A stretch of 5,083 nucleotides of DNA from Thermoplasmatota archaeon (GTDB lineage: Archaea; Thermoplasmatota; Thermoplasmata; GCA-020350865; JAUVCJ01), in the NCBI GenBank assembly GCA_030595765.1, contig JAUVCJ010000177.1, positions 1-5,083 of the forward strand. The letters run 5' to 3'. Numbering within the stretch: position 1 is the stretch's first letter; each line of letters opens with the position of its first letter. Positions 5,082-5,083 of this stretch are shown piece by piece. Made by a program: the position numbers and the translations under genes. The notes under the pieces were generated by a model. It ran no database searches and was not told where the DNA came from. It saw only the letters and a program-made list of their open reading frames with translations.

Positions 5082-5083
5082 AT
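5059..5083 (+). other. Possible integron attC half-site, cut by window end
   Basis: GCCCAAC (5059-5065) fits the attC outer core RYYYAAC. It is followed by a five-base spacer (CCTTC) and then CGCCAGCG, where the inner L-type arm would be expected. Read on the minus strand this is an inner arm, a spacer, then GTTGGGC, fitting GTTRRRY. The other half would lie beyond the window, so the diagnostic pairing cannot be tested, and the seven-base core is degenerate enough to occur by chance. No integrase gene is visible. Confidence 0.25.

Larger units (their letters stand above)
4833..5083. other. Non-coding, dyad-rich region with no supported gene
   Basis: About 250 bases, clearly richer in G+C than the preceding kilobase. 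It contains several short dyads and a 10-base direct repeat. One minus-strand frame of 61 codons (4996-4811) is open, but it has low-complexity Arg/Ser/Ala-rich composition, no ribosome site and no recognisable domain, and its end runs into the inverted repeat. I therefore do not call it. The region could be a structured intergenic spacer, the non-coding part of a gene cassette, or part of a mobile element continuing past the edge. Confidence 0.5.

Noticed and set aside
1..5083. CRISPR array, tRNA or rRNA
   Set aside because: No regularly spaced direct repeats and no tRNA T-loop with cloverleaf arms or rRNA-like sequence were seen on either strand by eye.

Overview
The window looks archaeal. 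The start signals fit archaeal promoters: A/T-rich TATA-like boxes lie about 25 bases before predicted starts, with GGAGG or GGTGA ribosome sites or near-leaderless starts. The gene families also fit (a BioD-like/DRTGG phosphotransacetylase-family protein and an archaeal-style RHH antitoxin with a RelE toxin). A methanogen or related euryarchaeon is a reasonable guess, but no marker gene here fixes the lineage.

Left part (1-3823): housekeeping metabolism with moderate G+C. A DRTGG-domain protein enters from the left edge, its P-loop end missing. A short ORF of 47 codons (or 59) follows on the same strand. A complete 880-residue pyruvate, phosphate dikinase (ppdK) faces it on the minus strand. 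The short ORF and ppdK converge and share one CTAG as both stop codons. The ppdK promoter carries a TATA-like box, a strong Shine-Dalgarno and three GGTTAA elements about two helical turns apart.

Right part (3830-4830): visibly more A/T-rich, all minus strand and accessory in character. In transcription order it holds a small two-helix membrane protein and then a translationally coupled antitoxin-toxin pair. The antitoxin promoter has a cluster of CCATAGT/ACTATGG half-sites between the TATA-like box and the start, which is a good candidate autoregulatory operator. The membrane-protein gene is bracketed by two inverted copies of a roughly 21-base sequence, and a 7-T run may hide a frameshift near its start.

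Right end (4833-5083): about 250 bases with no gene I can support. It is richer in G+C and full of short dyads, including an 18-base palindrome. It ends in a sequence resembling one arm of an integron attC site, cut by the window edge. Together with a toxin-antitoxin module and an orphan small gene, this raises, without proving, the possibility of a gene-cassette or other mobile context. I found no CRISPR array, tRNA, rRNA or transposase.
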